This document shows positions 16,315 through 24,212 of a DNA stretch of 64,000 nt, piece by piece. The position numbers were made by a program, and so were the translations under genes. Numbering within the stretch: the stretch's first letter is position 1; every line of letters starts with the position of its first letter. The notes under the pieces are model-generated. The model was not told where the DNA came from and did not search any database. It saw only the letters and a list, made by a program, of their open reading frames with translations. Location: NCBI RefSeq assembly GCF_003205875.1, contig NZ_PUBZ01000081.1:1-64000 (forward strand), written 5' to 3'. Origin of the DNA: Herpetosiphon llansteffanensis. GTDB lineage: Bacteria; Chloroflexota; Chloroflexia; Chloroflexales; Herpetosiphonaceae.

Positions 16315-17667
16315 ATGATTAAGCGTGTTAAACCGTTATTTCAGCTGCGGATCTGCTTGCTGCTAGGTTTTTTGGGGTTGTTTGGGTTGCTTGGTTTGCC
16401 GCGTTCGATTCAAGCGCAAACAGGGGTTAATCTCGCATTAGGTCGGCCTGCGCTTGCTTCATCAATTGAAGGTACTGGCTTTGAAGCGAGCAAAGCCGTT
16501 GATAGCAATGCTGCAACGCGTTGGGCCAGCGCCGAAACCTCGGTCGAATGGTTGCGCATTGATCTTGGCGCGACCTATACCCTTAATCGAGTGCTGCTCA
16601 AATGGGAAGCTGCATACGCCAAAGCCTATCGGGTTGAAGTATCAACCAATGCCACAAATTGGACGACGATCTATAGCACAACGACTGGCGATGGCAACAG
16701 CGACGATTTGAATGTTAGTGGCAGCGGGCGCTATCTGCGGGTGTATGCGACTACGCGCGGCACACCGTGGGGCTACTCGCTGTGGGAGCTTGAAGTCTAT
16801 GGCACATCGACTACGAATCCAACCCCAACCCGCACACCAAGCCCAACGCTTACGCCAACCCGCACGCCAACGCCAACCCAAACTGGCAATTGGAACTTAG
16901 TTTGGAGCGATGAATTTAACCAGACGACGATTGATCAAAGCAATTGGCGCTACATTGTCAATGGCGATGGGGGCGGCAATAACGAGCGCCAATATTATAC
17001 CAATGGCCAAAATGCCAGTATCACCCAAGATGCCACTGCCGACGATGGCAAGGCCCTGCTCATCGAAGCGCGCAAGGAAAATCCCGCCAATTACACGTGT
17101 TGGTATGGCAAGTGCCAATATACCTCGGCGCGCTTGGTGACCCAAGGCAAACGTTCATGGCAATATGGCCGTATCGAAGCCCGTATGCGTTTGCCCTATG
17201 GCAATGGTATTTGGCCCGCCTTCTGGATGATGGGTAACCAAGGCAATTGGCCAGCTTCTGGCGAGATCGATATTATGGAATTGGTGGGTGGCAACCAATG
17301 CGGGAGCGAATGTGGCGATAATCGCACCCATGGCTATATGTGGTGGTCGGAAAATGGCGACCGCAGCGATGGTGCGCAAGCCAAAAATCTGCCCAGCGGC
17401 AGCTATGCAGATGCCTATCACGTATTTGGGGTTGAATGGGATGCGCAGCAAATTCGCTGGACGATTGATGGTCAGCCATTATTGCGCAACGATAATGGCC
17501 AGCCGCTGGTGTTGCCGATTACCGGCAGCGGCAAAACCGAATTCCATCAGCCATTCTATATTTTGCTCAATATTGCAGTTGGCGGCGATTGGCCACTTGA
17601 CCCACCAGCAAGCAGCGTTTTTCCCCAACGCATGTATGTTGATTGGGTGCGCGTGTATCAACGCTAG
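16315..17667 (+). CDS. Secreted GH16 beta-glucanase with N-terminal CBM32
   Basis: 450 residues from ATG 16315 (AGGAG 9 bases upstream; the TTG at 16309 is too close to it). A Sec signal peptide (about 1-35, ending QAQT) is followed by a discoidin-type CBM32 (about 38-165), a Pro/Thr linker, and a GH16 jelly-roll domain (about 193-450) starting NWNLVWSDEFNQ. The catalytic motif GEIDIMELVG places nucleophile Glu317, Asp319 and acid/base Glu322. KRSWQYGRIEARMRLPYG and the C-terminal VDWVRVYQ are family hallmarks. This signature is typical of laminarinase/beta-1,3-glucanase members, so fungal or algal beta-glucan is the likely substrate. The CBM32 is strikingly similar to that of the chitinase (shared WLRIDLG/NRVLLKWEAAYA-type segments). 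Confidence 0.95.
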   Translation: MIKRVKPLFQLRICLLLGFLGLFGLLGLPRSIQAQTGVNLALGRPALASSIEGTGFEASKAVDSNAATRWASAETSVEWLRIDLGATYTLNRVLLKWEAAYAKAYRVEVSTNATNWTTIYSTTTGDGNSDDLNVSGSGRYLRVYATTRGTPWGYSLWELEVYGTSTTNPTPTRTPSPTLTPTRTPTPTQTGNWNLVWSDEFNQTTIDQSNWRYIVNGDGGGNNERQYYTNGQNASITQDATADDGKALLIEARKENPANYTCWYGKCQYTSARLVTQGKRSWQYGRIEARMRLPYGNGIWPAFWMMGNQGNWPASGEIDIMELVGGNQCGSECGDNRTHGYMWWSENGDRSDGAQAKNLPSGSYADAYHVFGVEWDAQQIRWTIDGQPLLRNDNGQPLVLPITGSGKTEFHQPFYILLNIAVGGDWPLDPPASSVFPQRMYVDWVRVYQR

Positions 17668-17694
17668 ATTGCTAAGCTAAAATTGTAGTTTCTT

Positions 17695-17726
17695 TCAGCT
17701 CTCGTTGGGTTTGCAACGGGAGCTGA
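17695..17726 (+). terminator. Hairpin downstream of GH16 gene
   Basis: TCAGCTCTCGTT ... AACGGGAGCTGA stem followed by TTTGTGTTT, 27 bases after the GH16 stop. Confidence 0.65.
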
Positions 17727-17777
17727 TTTGTGTTTGGGCATGATTTTGATCACATGGCTGAAAGGTAGTTTTGGTAC

Positions 17778-17805
17778 TTGAATTGGCGCAATCCTCGCAT
17801 ATAAT
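17778..17805 (+). promoter_or_regulatory. Promoter of first RCC1-like gene
   Basis: TTGAAT, 16-bp spacer, perfect TATAAT (17800-17805). Predicted start near 17812, leaving an untranslated leader of about 130 nt. Confidence 0.65.
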
Positions 17806-17942
17806 GACCCTATTCTGCGAGAGAATTTGCTATTTCCCAATCAATTATTAAGCTCGGATTTGGGTCGTTGCCGTAGCAGGTTTGCTGTTACGCTTGGCTT
17901 CGCCTATTTGCTGTGATCCATGCTGTACTGCGAGGAGAGTTT

Positions 17943-19316
17943 ATGCGTCAAGAATCACGTTTTCGGCCAGCCCTGCTTTGGTGGATTATCGGCCTTGTAC
18001 TGCTTGTGCTGGTGCTACCCAAGTCGCCCACCCAAGTTATGGCCGTGCCCTTTGTCGATACCTATACGCGAGTAAGTGCAGGCGGTGCCCATACCTGTGC
18101 GATTAAAACCACCGGAACAATTCGGTGTTGGGGATTTGATCAATCGTATGAAACAAGCCCACCGTCTGGGGAATATCGTGAGGTTAGCTCGGGTAGTTCT
18201 TTCAGTTGTGCAATCCGCTATGATGTCAGAACTCTTGCCTGTTGGGGATCGAATACTTATGGGCAGACCAATGCACCAAGTGGCATCTTTACCGCCCTTG
18301 ATTCGGGTGTATGGCATAGCTGTGGGATTAAAACAGATCAAAGCTTGCAGTGCTGGGGCTATAATAGAAATGGCGCACTCAATGCCCCAGCAGGAGCGTA
18401 TACCAAAATTAGTGTTGGTACTTTGTATTCTTGTGCGATTAATACAGATCAGGCACTAATCTGTTGGGGTAGCGAAGATAGTGAGAATCCATCGCTACCG
18501 TTGCCAAGCGGTAGCTATCGTGATCTTAGTGTTGGAGATCGTACTTCTTGTGCGCTGGCAGTCGATAATAGTATCAGCTGTTGGAATAACCATAGCCAAG
18601 ACCAAGATAGCCCCGAAGTGCCGGAGCTGCCGTTTAGCCAAATGAGTATCGGTGGTTCACATAGCTGTGGAGTTTACAATACTTCACAGGTTTCGTGTTG
18701 GGGTTTAAGCGAATATATTCGTGTTCCGGCTGGTAGTTTTATGTATGTTAGTGTTGGTGGTGGGCATAGCTGTGCGATTAAGAGTGATCGCCGGATTTTG
18801 TGTTGGGGTGATAATCGTTATGGGCAACTCGATGTGCCAATTGAAAGCACCCCCACGAGAACCCCAACCAAAACCTCAACTGCAACGCGCACGGCAACTC
18901 CAACCAATACAGCGACTGCAACTGACATTCCAACAGCCACAGCCACGGCAACAGACGAACCAACAGCGACCGCGACCGATCTACCAACCGATCTGCCAAC
19001 CGCAACGGCAACACCGACCGATGTGCCAACCGCAACCGATATTCCAACGGCAACCGCGACCGCGACGGACGTGCCCACAGCAACTGCGACTGATGTGCCA
19101 ACGACGATGGCAACAGCCACCGCAACGGCAATGGCGACTAATGAGCCAACTGCGACTGCGACCGATCTGCCAACGGCAACCGCGACTGACGTGCCAACCG
19201 CGACCGTGACTAACATGCCAACGACGACCTCAACGGATGTTCCAACTGCAACAGCCACCACGACTGCAACCACCGCAATATGGCGCTGCTATATTCCTTG
19301 GGCGGCAACGAACTAA
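17943..19316 (+). CDS. Exported RCC1-like beta-propeller surface protein A
   Basis: 457 residues from ATG 17943 (GAGGAG just upstream). A signal peptide or anchor ([16 protein letters not shown]) is followed by seven RCC1-like repeats of about 37-40 residues, each of the form V/I-S-x-G-x-x-x-x-C-x-I-x-(8)-C-W-G, which would make a seven-bladed propeller. Each blade carries a Cys pair 10-12 residues apart, consistent with disulfides outside the cell. From about residue 300 the chain becomes a ~145-residue T-A-T-D-x-P-T linker, probably extended and glycosylated, ending in a short tail [12 protein letters not shown]. Related RCC1/BNR-type propellers are often surface or adhesion proteins. A paralogue follows directly. 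The exact ligand is unknown. Confidence 0.85.
   Translation: MRQESRFRPALLWWIIGLVLLVLVLPKSPTQVMAVPFVDTYTRVSAGGAHTCAIKTTGTIRCWGFDQSYETSPPSGEYREVSSGSSFSCAIRYDVRTLACWGSNTYGQTNAPSGIFTALDSGVWHSCGIKTDQSLQCWGYNRNGALNAPAGAYTKISVGTLYSCAINTDQALICWGSEDSENPSLPLPSGSYRDLSVGDRTSCALAVDNSISCWNNHSQDQDSPEVPELPFSQMSIGGSHSCGVYNTSQVSCWGLSEYIRVPAGSFMYVSVGGGHSCAIKSDRRILCWGDNRYGQLDVPIESTPTRTPTKTSTATRTATPTNTATATDIPTATATATDEPTATATDLPTDLPTATATPTDVPTATDIPTATATATDVPTATATDVPTTMATATATAMATNEPTATATDLPTATATDVPTATVTNMPTTTSTDVPTATATTTATTAIWRCYIPWAATN
18841..19275 (+). repeat. Degenerate Thr-Ala-Pro coding minisatellite A
   Basis: Imperfect repeats of ACNGCNAC / GATGTGCCAAC units encode the T-A-T-D-V-P-T linker. Reverse-strand ORFs of alternating Val-Ala in this stretch are artefacts of the repeat. 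Confidence 0.85.
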
Positions 19317-19328
19317 GGTCTTAATTTG

Positions 19329-19365
19329 CCGCGATCGCGTACAGCACTGGTGCGCGATCGCGGCG
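19329..19365. repeat. 12-bp perfect inverted repeat between RCC1-like genes
   Basis: GCCGCGATCGCG, 13-base spacer, CGCGATCGCGGC. It starts 13 bases after the stop of gene A. It can form a strong hairpin but has no T-run; each arm contains the GCGATCGC octamer. Confidence 0.75.
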
Positions 19366-19548
19366 CTAAGCCACTCGCTAAGCACCTGCTGCGTTATTCG
19401 CTGCTGCCCTAGCGGAAGGGATGCTTGATCCCACTGCTGGATTGGACTAATGGCTCTGGTTGCCTGCTGATAAGCACGTATAATTGAGCGATCACCATCT
19501 TTTATAGAGTGCGTATCTGGGCAATCGTTGTTGAGGAGCTGTGTGGTT

Positions 19549-20946
19549 ATGGATCGCATGCACGTTCGTTTGCGCTCGCCAATCCTGTGCTGGCTGCTTG
19601 GCTTGGCGCTACTAATCTTGATGTTGCCCAAGTCCAATCCACAGGCTATGGCTGCGCCCTTGGTCGATACCTATCTGCGGGTAAGTGCTGGCTACGCCCA
19701 TACATGTGCGATTAAGACCACCCGAACCGTTCAATGTTGGGGTGCTAATTATGATAATGAATCAACGCCGCCGACTGGCTCATTTGAAGAAGTAAGTGCA
19801 GGCGATTCATTTACCTGTGGCATTCGCTCCTCGGATCGGACGTTGCAATGCTGGGGTGATAATAGCTATAACCAAACAATTGTCCCAAGTGGCATATTTA
19901 CTGCACTGGATGCTGGAGTGCGAACTTCTTGTGGGATTAAGCTTGATCGTAGTATTGCTTGTTGGGGTGCAAATTTTAACGGCATCCTCGAAGTTCCAAC
20001 CGGGAGCTATACGAGAATTAGCATTGGTGAGGAATATGCGTGTGCGATCAATACAGCCAAAGCGTTAGTCTGTTGGGGCAACGAAAACGTGGAAAACCCA
20101 CCACCGCCAGCGCCAACCGGCAGTTATCGAGAGATTAGCGTTGGGCATGTGTATGCATGCGCTATCGCAACTGATAATAGTGTTAGCTGTTGGAAATATT
20201 CGTATGGGTACGATCTGCAGGCTCCACCCAATGCTCGATTTAGTCAAATTAGTATGGGCGCATATCATGGATGTGGCATGATCAGCAATACCACAAGGCT
20301 TCATTGCTGGGGCTATTTCGCTGCGGCAATTGTGCCAGTCGGTACGTTTATGCAGGTTAGTTCTGGATATGGCCATACCTGCGCAATCAAGGGTGATCGG
20401 CGGATTCTGTGTTGGGGTGATAATAGTTATGGCCAATTGAATGTGCCAATTGAAAGCACGCCGACCCCAAGAGTAACCGCAACACGTACGCCTACTGCTA
20501 CACCAACCGCTACTGACGTACCCACAGCAACTGCTGAACCAACGGCAACTGCAACCGCTGAACCAACGGCAACCGCGACCGCGGAACCAACCGCCACCGA
20601 TATTCCAACCGCCAACGCAACTAATACGGCAACTGCAACCGCTGAACCAACGGCGACCGCGACCGACGAGCCAACCGTAACGACCACCGATGTTCCAACC
20701 GCCACCGACATTCCAACCGCCACCGCAACTGTCACGCCCACCGCGACTGCAGAACCAACCGCGACCGCAACCAACACTGCAACGGCCACGGCAACAGATG
20801 TGCCAACGGCGACCGCAACGGCGACCATACCCGCAACAAATACTGCTACCGCGACTGACGTGCCAACCGTGGAACCGACGGCAACGGCGACTTCGCCCGC
20901 AACGAGCTTACCGTGGCGCTGTTACATTCCTTGGGTGGTTAGGTAG
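19549..20946 (+). CDS. Exported RCC1-like beta-propeller surface protein B
   Basis: 465 residues from ATG 19549; GAGGAG lies 10 bases upstream and this start aligns with paralogue A. Same design: membrane-spanning signal ([16 protein letters not shown]), the [20 protein letters not shown] entry into seven RCC1-like blades each with a Cys pair, then a ~150-residue T-A-T-x-x-P-T linker from about residue 305, and a terminal tail [12 protein letters not shown]. Compared with A, blades 1, 3 and 7 are best conserved ([20 protein letters not shown] matches A nearly exactly) while the middle blades have diverged, consistent with an old tandem duplication. Probably surface-exposed; partner or ligand unknown. 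Confidence 0.85.
   Translation: MDRMHVRLRSPILCWLLGLALLILMLPKSNPQAMAAPLVDTYLRVSAGYAHTCAIKTTRTVQCWGANYDNESTPPTGSFEEVSAGDSFTCGIRSSDRTLQCWGDNSYNQTIVPSGIFTALDAGVRTSCGIKLDRSIACWGANFNGILEVPTGSYTRISIGEEYACAINTAKALVCWGNENVENPPPPAPTGSYREISVGHVYACAIATDNSVSCWKYSYGYDLQAPPNARFSQISMGAYHGCGMISNTTRLHCWGYFAAAIVPVGTFMQVSSGYGHTCAIKGDRRILCWGDNSYGQLNVPIESTPTPRVTATRTPTATPTATDVPTATAEPTATATAEPTATATAEPTATDIPTANATNTATATAEPTATATDEPTVTTTDVPTATDIPTATATVTPTATAEPTATATNTATATATDVPTATATATIPATNTATATDVPTVEPTATATSPATSLPWRCYIPWVVR
20455..20915 (+). repeat. Degenerate Thr-Ala-Pro coding minisatellite B
   Basis: Imperfect GCAACCGCGACCGAACCAAC-type units encoding T-A-T-A-E-P-T/T-D-V-P-T. Sequence like this is prone to replication slippage and length variation. 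Confidence 0.85.
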
Positions 20947-20952
20947 CCATAA

Positions 20953-20987
20953 AAATCCCCGCTCCAATTGCTTAGGAGCGGGGATTT
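20953..20987. terminator. Bidirectional terminator
   Basis: AAATCCCCGCTCC-aattgctta-GGAGCGGGGATTT, placed between the convergent RCC1-like gene B and the DoxX-like gene; T residues follow on both strands. Confidence 0.85.
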
Positions 20988-21010
20988 GTTGCTGTTTTTG
21001 TGGTTTTGCG

Positions 21011-21412
21011 TTATTCGCTGCGGACTGGAAAAATCGCGCGTAGCCGTTGATCGCTGAGATACAGGCCACCCCACAATAAGCCCCCAATAATGATTGGAAA
21101 GATCAACGAGAATAGCGGATCGCCAACCCGTACATGGCTGGCGATGGCTCCACCAAGATAGCCCGTAAGCAGAATCGCCCCCAGCACTGCTGTGCGTGGA
21201 ATCGCATACACGATGGTACAGACAATCAGCAGCAATCCCAAACTCAAGGCAATACCATCGGGGTAGCCTAGCGCCGCGAATGATTCGGCAACTGGAGCCG
21301 GATTAAAGAGTTTGTAGCCGCCATCAAAAAGCAGGAATAGAATTGGTAACCCACGCATGATCCTGCTGGCCCATAGACTCGTTTTTGAGCTAGTTGCGGT
21401 TAGCGCTGTCAT
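21011..21412 (-). CDS. DoxX-like membrane protein
   Basis: 133 residues with four hydrophobic helices. RIMRGLPILFLLFDGGYKLF (helix 1), ESFAALGYPDGIALSLG, then ILLTGYLGGAIASHVRVGDP are the recurrent segments of the DoxX/DoxD-like family; the GY-P-x-x-x-A and TGYLGGAIAxH motifs are characteristic of the DoxX-like subgroup often linked to ArsR and SRPBCC genes. The role is obscure (quinone-linked redox or solute tolerance has been suggested for relatives). It is third in the ArsR-SRPBCC-DoxX set, 63 bases after the SRPBCC gene, so co-transcription is likely. Confidence 0.8.
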   Translation of the reverse strand: MTALTATSSKTSLWASRIMRGLPILFLLFDGGYKLFNPAPVAESFAALGYPDGIALSLGLLLIVCTIVYAIPRTAVLGAILLTGYLGGAIASHVRVGDPLFSLIFPIIIGGLLWGGLYLSDQRLRAIFPVRSE

Positions 21413-21475
21413 GAATTCTCCATTCCACGAAGCCGAATCAACCCTATACGTGCCATCGTGATGTGCGAAACCGAT

Positions 21476-21985
21476 TTAGGCTTCGACTGCTGTTTGTGCA
21501 AGCAATTCGAGTGCGACTGCTTCAAGCGTTGCCAATGCGGTTTGCATGCCCGATTCCATGCCTGAATTGACATGGGCATCACGATGTTCTTGACAGCTAT
21601 GTTGCACCAGCAACGTCAAACGTGAGCCACCTTCGCGATCTGCGAAGCTCAGGCTATTGAGCGCTTCGCCATCGGGCATAGCTTCGTAGACTTCGGTGCA
21701 AACGAGCCGCTCATTGGGCATCAGTTCGCGATATTCGCCATGAAACGCTACTTCAAAGCCCGTGTCTGTAACCGTTACCCAACGCCACATGCCGCCAATT
21801 TTTAGATCAATATCAGCAATTGTGACCGTGCCATGGCCTGCCGACCACCAGCGTTTCACCAGTTCAGGCGTGGTCCAAGCGCGATACACCAGCTCCTTGG
21901 GCACATTAAAATCACGGGTAATCTGAATTTGGGTGTCGGTTGGCAGCGTCACGACTGCTGAATGTTTGTTGACAAGCGTTGGCAT
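21476..21985 (-). CDS. SRPBCC (AHSA1-like) domain protein
   Basis: 169 residues of the START-like/AHSA1 fold. ITRDFNVPKELVYRAWTTPE (25-44) and KRWWSAGHGTVTIADIDLKIGG give the family entry, then the characteristic VAFHGEYRELMPNERLVCTE strand pair and a long C-terminal helix (MESGMQTALATLEAVA). The fold makes a hydrophobic cavity for a small ligand. Its AGGAGG ribosome site lies within the end of arsR, and the start is 3 bases after the arsR stop: a common, functionally linked ArsR-SRPBCC pair. It may bind the compound the regulator senses or protect against it; this is inferred. Confidence 0.9.
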   Translation of the reverse strand: MPTLVNKHSAVVTLPTDTQIQITRDFNVPKELVYRAWTTPELVKRWWSAGHGTVTIADIDLKIGGMWRWVTVTDTGFEVAFHGEYRELMPNERLVCTEVYEAMPDGEALNSLSFADREGGSRLTLLVQHSCQEHRDAHVNSGMESGMQTALATLEAVALELLAQTAVEA

Positions 21986-21988
21986 GGG

Positions 21989-22324
21989 TTAATCCTCCTG
22001 ATCATGCAATTCTTCGAGCACATCATCCAAGGCATCAAAGCGCTCGTTCCACATTTGTTCATAGCGCCGAATCCAATCGTGAATGGGCTTGAGTGCCCGC
22101 CCATTTAATCGGTAGTGGCGTTGCCTGCCATCATCGCGCACGAGCACTAGCCCGACTTCGCGCAAGACCTGCAGGCGTTTGGATACCTGCGGTTGAGCCA
22201 GCCCAAGCTGCTCAACCAGTTCGTTGACCGAAAGCTCGCCATTGGCAAGCAGGTCGAGAATCTGCCGCCGCCCCGGCTCTGCGATCGCGTTGAATACATC
22301 GGTTGTTGTTGCTGCACGTGCCAT
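21989..22324 (-). CDS. ArsR-family winged-helix regulator
   Basis: 111 residues from ATG 22324. The winged helix is clear: FNAIAEPGRRQILDLLANGE, then LSVNELVEQLGLAQPQVSKR as recognition helix-turn-helix and RDDGRQRHYRLNGRALKPIH as wing. No ArsR-type metal-binding Cys pair is present, so it belongs to the metal-independent subgroup usually found next to SRPBCC genes. An ORF start six codons upstream (22342) would lie inside the promoter. The TATAAT box ends 6 bases before ATG 22324 with no Shine-Dalgarno, so the transcript is predicted to be leaderless. Confidence 0.9.
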   Translation of the reverse strand: MARAATTTDVFNAIAEPGRRQILDLLANGELSVNELVEQLGLAQPQVSKRLQVLREVGLVLVRDDGRQRHYRLNGRALKPIHDWIRRYEQMWNERFDALDDVLEELHDQED

Positions 22325-22330
22325 AAATTT

Positions 22331-22358
22331 ATTATATACCAATATGGGAATATATCAA
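22331..22358 (-). promoter_or_regulatory. Leaderless promoter of the arsR-SRPBCC operon
   Basis: On the minus strand TTGATA (22358-22353), 16-bp spacer and perfect TATAAT (22336-22331). ATG begins at 22324, where transcription should start. Confidence 0.75.
22334..22353. promoter_or_regulatory. Putative ArsR operator (20-bp dyad)
   Basis: ATATACCAATATGGGAATAT has the symmetry ATAT-N-CC-N-ATAT-N-GG-N-ATAT and fills the spacer between -35 and -10 boxes, an ideal position for autorepression. Confidence 0.65.
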
Positions 22359-22461
22359 GCCCCAATTTGATTGCATGAACAAATTGAGCTGATCAAAAAT
22401 ATAAAATGATAGAGCAAAGCCTCTCGCCAGTGCCGTAGAAGCGCGGTTGAGGGATTTTCGC

Positions 22462-22770
22462 TTAGCGATCAGTTGGTCGCTGGGCAACGATTTTGCCAAC
22501 AGCTATAATTGTATAGCCATCAATGAGTTTTATCAGTTCGCCACATTTGAATTGTTCTTTGTGTATTGGTATAGCGGCGATGAATTTGCCCAGCGCATAG
22601 CCTTGACTGGTGATTTGGTCATATTCCAGCTGTATCCATTCGATCATCCGCATCGGAAATTGGATACATTCTCCTCGAATGCGTGTTTGCATTCGTACAA
22701 ACGGCGACTGGCTATGGCCGCTGAATTGTTCGGGCAGCCAGAAAAAATCAAAAGCAATTAAATTTGACAT
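22462..22770 (-). CDS. Small unknown family protein (copy 1 of 4)
   Basis: 102 residues, predicted mostly beta. It is the most divergent of four paralogues in this window. Shared elements are an aromatic start (IAFDFFWLPEQFSG), a central W-I-Q-L-E-Y-D-Q-I-T-x-x-G-Y-A-L-G-K-F strip, and a closing CGELIKLIDGYTIIAVGKIV. No catalytic motif, signal peptide or membrane segment. It sits 5 bases after the stop of copy 2, so the two form an operon. AAGGA precedes ATG. Function unknown; small compact beta proteins kept as diverging tandem copies include many immunity proteins, but no cognate toxin is seen. Confidence 0.7.
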   Translation of the reverse strand: MSNLIAFDFFWLPEQFSGHSQSPFVRMQTRIRGECIQFPMRMIEWIQLEYDQITSQGYALGKFIAAIPIHKEQFKCGELIKLIDGYTIIAVGKIVAQRPTDR

Positions 22771-22775
22771 AATAT

Positions 22776-23102
22776 TTATCCTTGATCGCTATTCAAGCGT
22801 GTTGGTACGATCTTGGCAACTGCTACGATATGTGCTCCCTCACACAGTTCAAGTAATTCGCCTGGTTCAAGCCATGCCTGAGGAAATGGATCATCAAAGG
22901 GGAAGATACAAAATGCACGGCCTAAGCGAGTCTGTGGATCATATTCAAGTTCAATTAATTGAATACTCCTAATACTATTCGGGACTTGATAGAAATAGCG
23001 CTGCCAACGCACATGACTATACATATTTTTGGAAAATGGATATTTGCGCCCGCCAAACTGGTGTGGAATCATCACAAATTCGATATTCATCGAAACAGTC
23101 AT
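22776..23102 (-). CDS. Small unknown family protein (copy 2 of 4)
   Basis: 108 residues of the same family: FVMIPHQFGGRKYPFSKNMY at the start, IQLIELEYDPQTRLGRAFCI in the middle, LEPGELLELCEGAHIVAVAK at the end. It lies upstream of copy 1 with a 5-base gap. GGAG precedes the ATG. The region is more AT-rich than the flanking genes. Function unknown. Confidence 0.7.
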   Translation of the reverse strand: MTVSMNIEFVMIPHQFGGRKYPFSKNMYSHVRWQRYFYQVPNSIRSIQLIELEYDPQTRLGRAFCIFPFDDPFPQAWLEPGELLELCEGAHIVAVAKIVPTRLNSDQG

Positions 23103-23231
23103 CGATGGCTTCTCCTTACGAGGATTCGATTCTGCTGTACTATACTGGGCTTTGAGGTGTAAAGTTCGGCTATACGCTGCTTTGGTGTATCCTAAGGGCG
23201 CATACCAAGTTGTTGCAGCAAAGGAATATGT

Positions 23232-24206
23232 ATGGATTCAGCCGAGCCATTTGATGATCAAGCCCACTATCACGCCGTTTGTAGCTTGATTGAAACCGAT
23301 TTGGCGGCCTTGCCCGCAGGCTTGGCCCACGCTTTGCAAACCCAATTCAGCCAGTTCAAGCAGGGCCGATTTAGCCAGATTGCCGCGCTGTTGCCTTGGT
23401 GGTTGCGTGAGCAGTTTCCGCTTGCAAGGCCGTTGTATGCCCACCTTGGTGCGGCCCAACTGTATGGCTGGTGGTATTATTGGGCCCAAGATCAGATATT
23501 GGATGGCGATGGCGAAGCAGCGTTATTGCTTGGCGCTCATTTGGCATTGCTGCGCCAGCTTGAGCTGTATACTGAATTGGGTTTGGCGCAAAGCCCAATC
23601 TGGCCGTTATTTCGCCAATTGACGCTGGCATCGGCGCTTGGACATCAGCAGGAATTGCGCTACCGCTTGAGCGAATTGGCAAACTTGGGCATGGAGCAAC
23701 TGGCGCACTTTGATCAAACCGTATTGTTGGCGCGTGCCCAGCCTTTCTTTTTCAACAGTCGTGCTCAGGCTTGGCTGGCTGGTCACGATCCATTTGGCCC
23801 AACCGCAAATCTCGTGATCGAAACACTTGAATGCTTGACCTTGGCACGCCAGTTCAGCGATGATGCCAGCGATTGGATCGATGAACTCAAACAGGATAAA
23901 CTCAATAGCGTGGCTTGTCGCTTTTTGGTCTATTTGCACCAGCAAGCGGTGTTTGGCGATTTTAGCCAGTTGACGGCGGCGCAGGTTGCTGGCCAGCAAA
24001 TTTTGCATGAGGCATTTTGGCGTGAACTTGAACAAGCGAATCAAAGCTTGATTGAGCAGATGTTGGCCAAATTGCGCGCAGCAAATGCGCATAACTTAGC
24101 GCAATTGCTTGAACAGCAAGCCCAAGCCAATGTGGCACTGTGGGCTAATCATGCGACCTATCGCCAACAATTACGTGGTTTTTTTGGCTTAGCAGCGAGT
24201 GAATAA
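23232..24206 (+). CDS. Helical protein of unknown function, possibly isoprenoid-synthase-like
   Basis: 324 residues, nearly all helical, no signal peptide. Two acid-rich spots, WAQDQILDGDGEA (about residues 89-101) and SDWIDELKQDKLNSV (about 216-230), are placed as the two Asp-rich metal sites would be in the all-helical class I isoprenoid synthase fold (the second resembling the D-W-x-D-x-x-x-G/D-x-x-N element of degenerate members). Neither is a canonical DDxxD, so an enzymatic role is uncertain. AAAGGA precedes ATG. The next gene (J-domain) starts 6 bases after its stop, so they are co-translated. Confidence 0.6.
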   Translation: MDSAEPFDDQAHYHAVCSLIETDLAALPAGLAHALQTQFSQFKQGRFSQIAALLPWWLREQFPLARPLYAHLGAAQLYGWWYYWAQDQILDGDGEAALLLGAHLALLRQLELYTELGLAQSPIWPLFRQLTLASALGHQQELRYRLSELANLGMEQLAHFDQTVLLARAQPFFFNSRAQAWLAGHDPFGPTANLVIETLECLTLARQFSDDASDWIDELKQDKLNSVACRFLVYLHQQAVFGDFSQLTAAQVAGQQILHEAFWRELEQANQSLIEQMLAKLRAANAHNLAQLLEQQAQANVALWANHATYRQQLRGFFGLAASE

Positions 24207-24212
24207 CGCTTG

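Noticed and set aside
18818-19273. 151-residue minus-strand Val-Ala-rich ORF
   Set aside because: An artefact of the Thr-Ala-Pro repeat in the RCC1-like gene; alternating Val/Ala translation arises from the reverse complement.
18841-19275. Tandem repeats considered as a CRISPR array
   Set aside because: Units are short, degenerate and in frame with a long coding region; there are no regular spacers.
20427-20828. 133-residue minus-strand Val-Ala-rich ORF
   Set aside because: Same artefact as above in the second RCC1-like gene.
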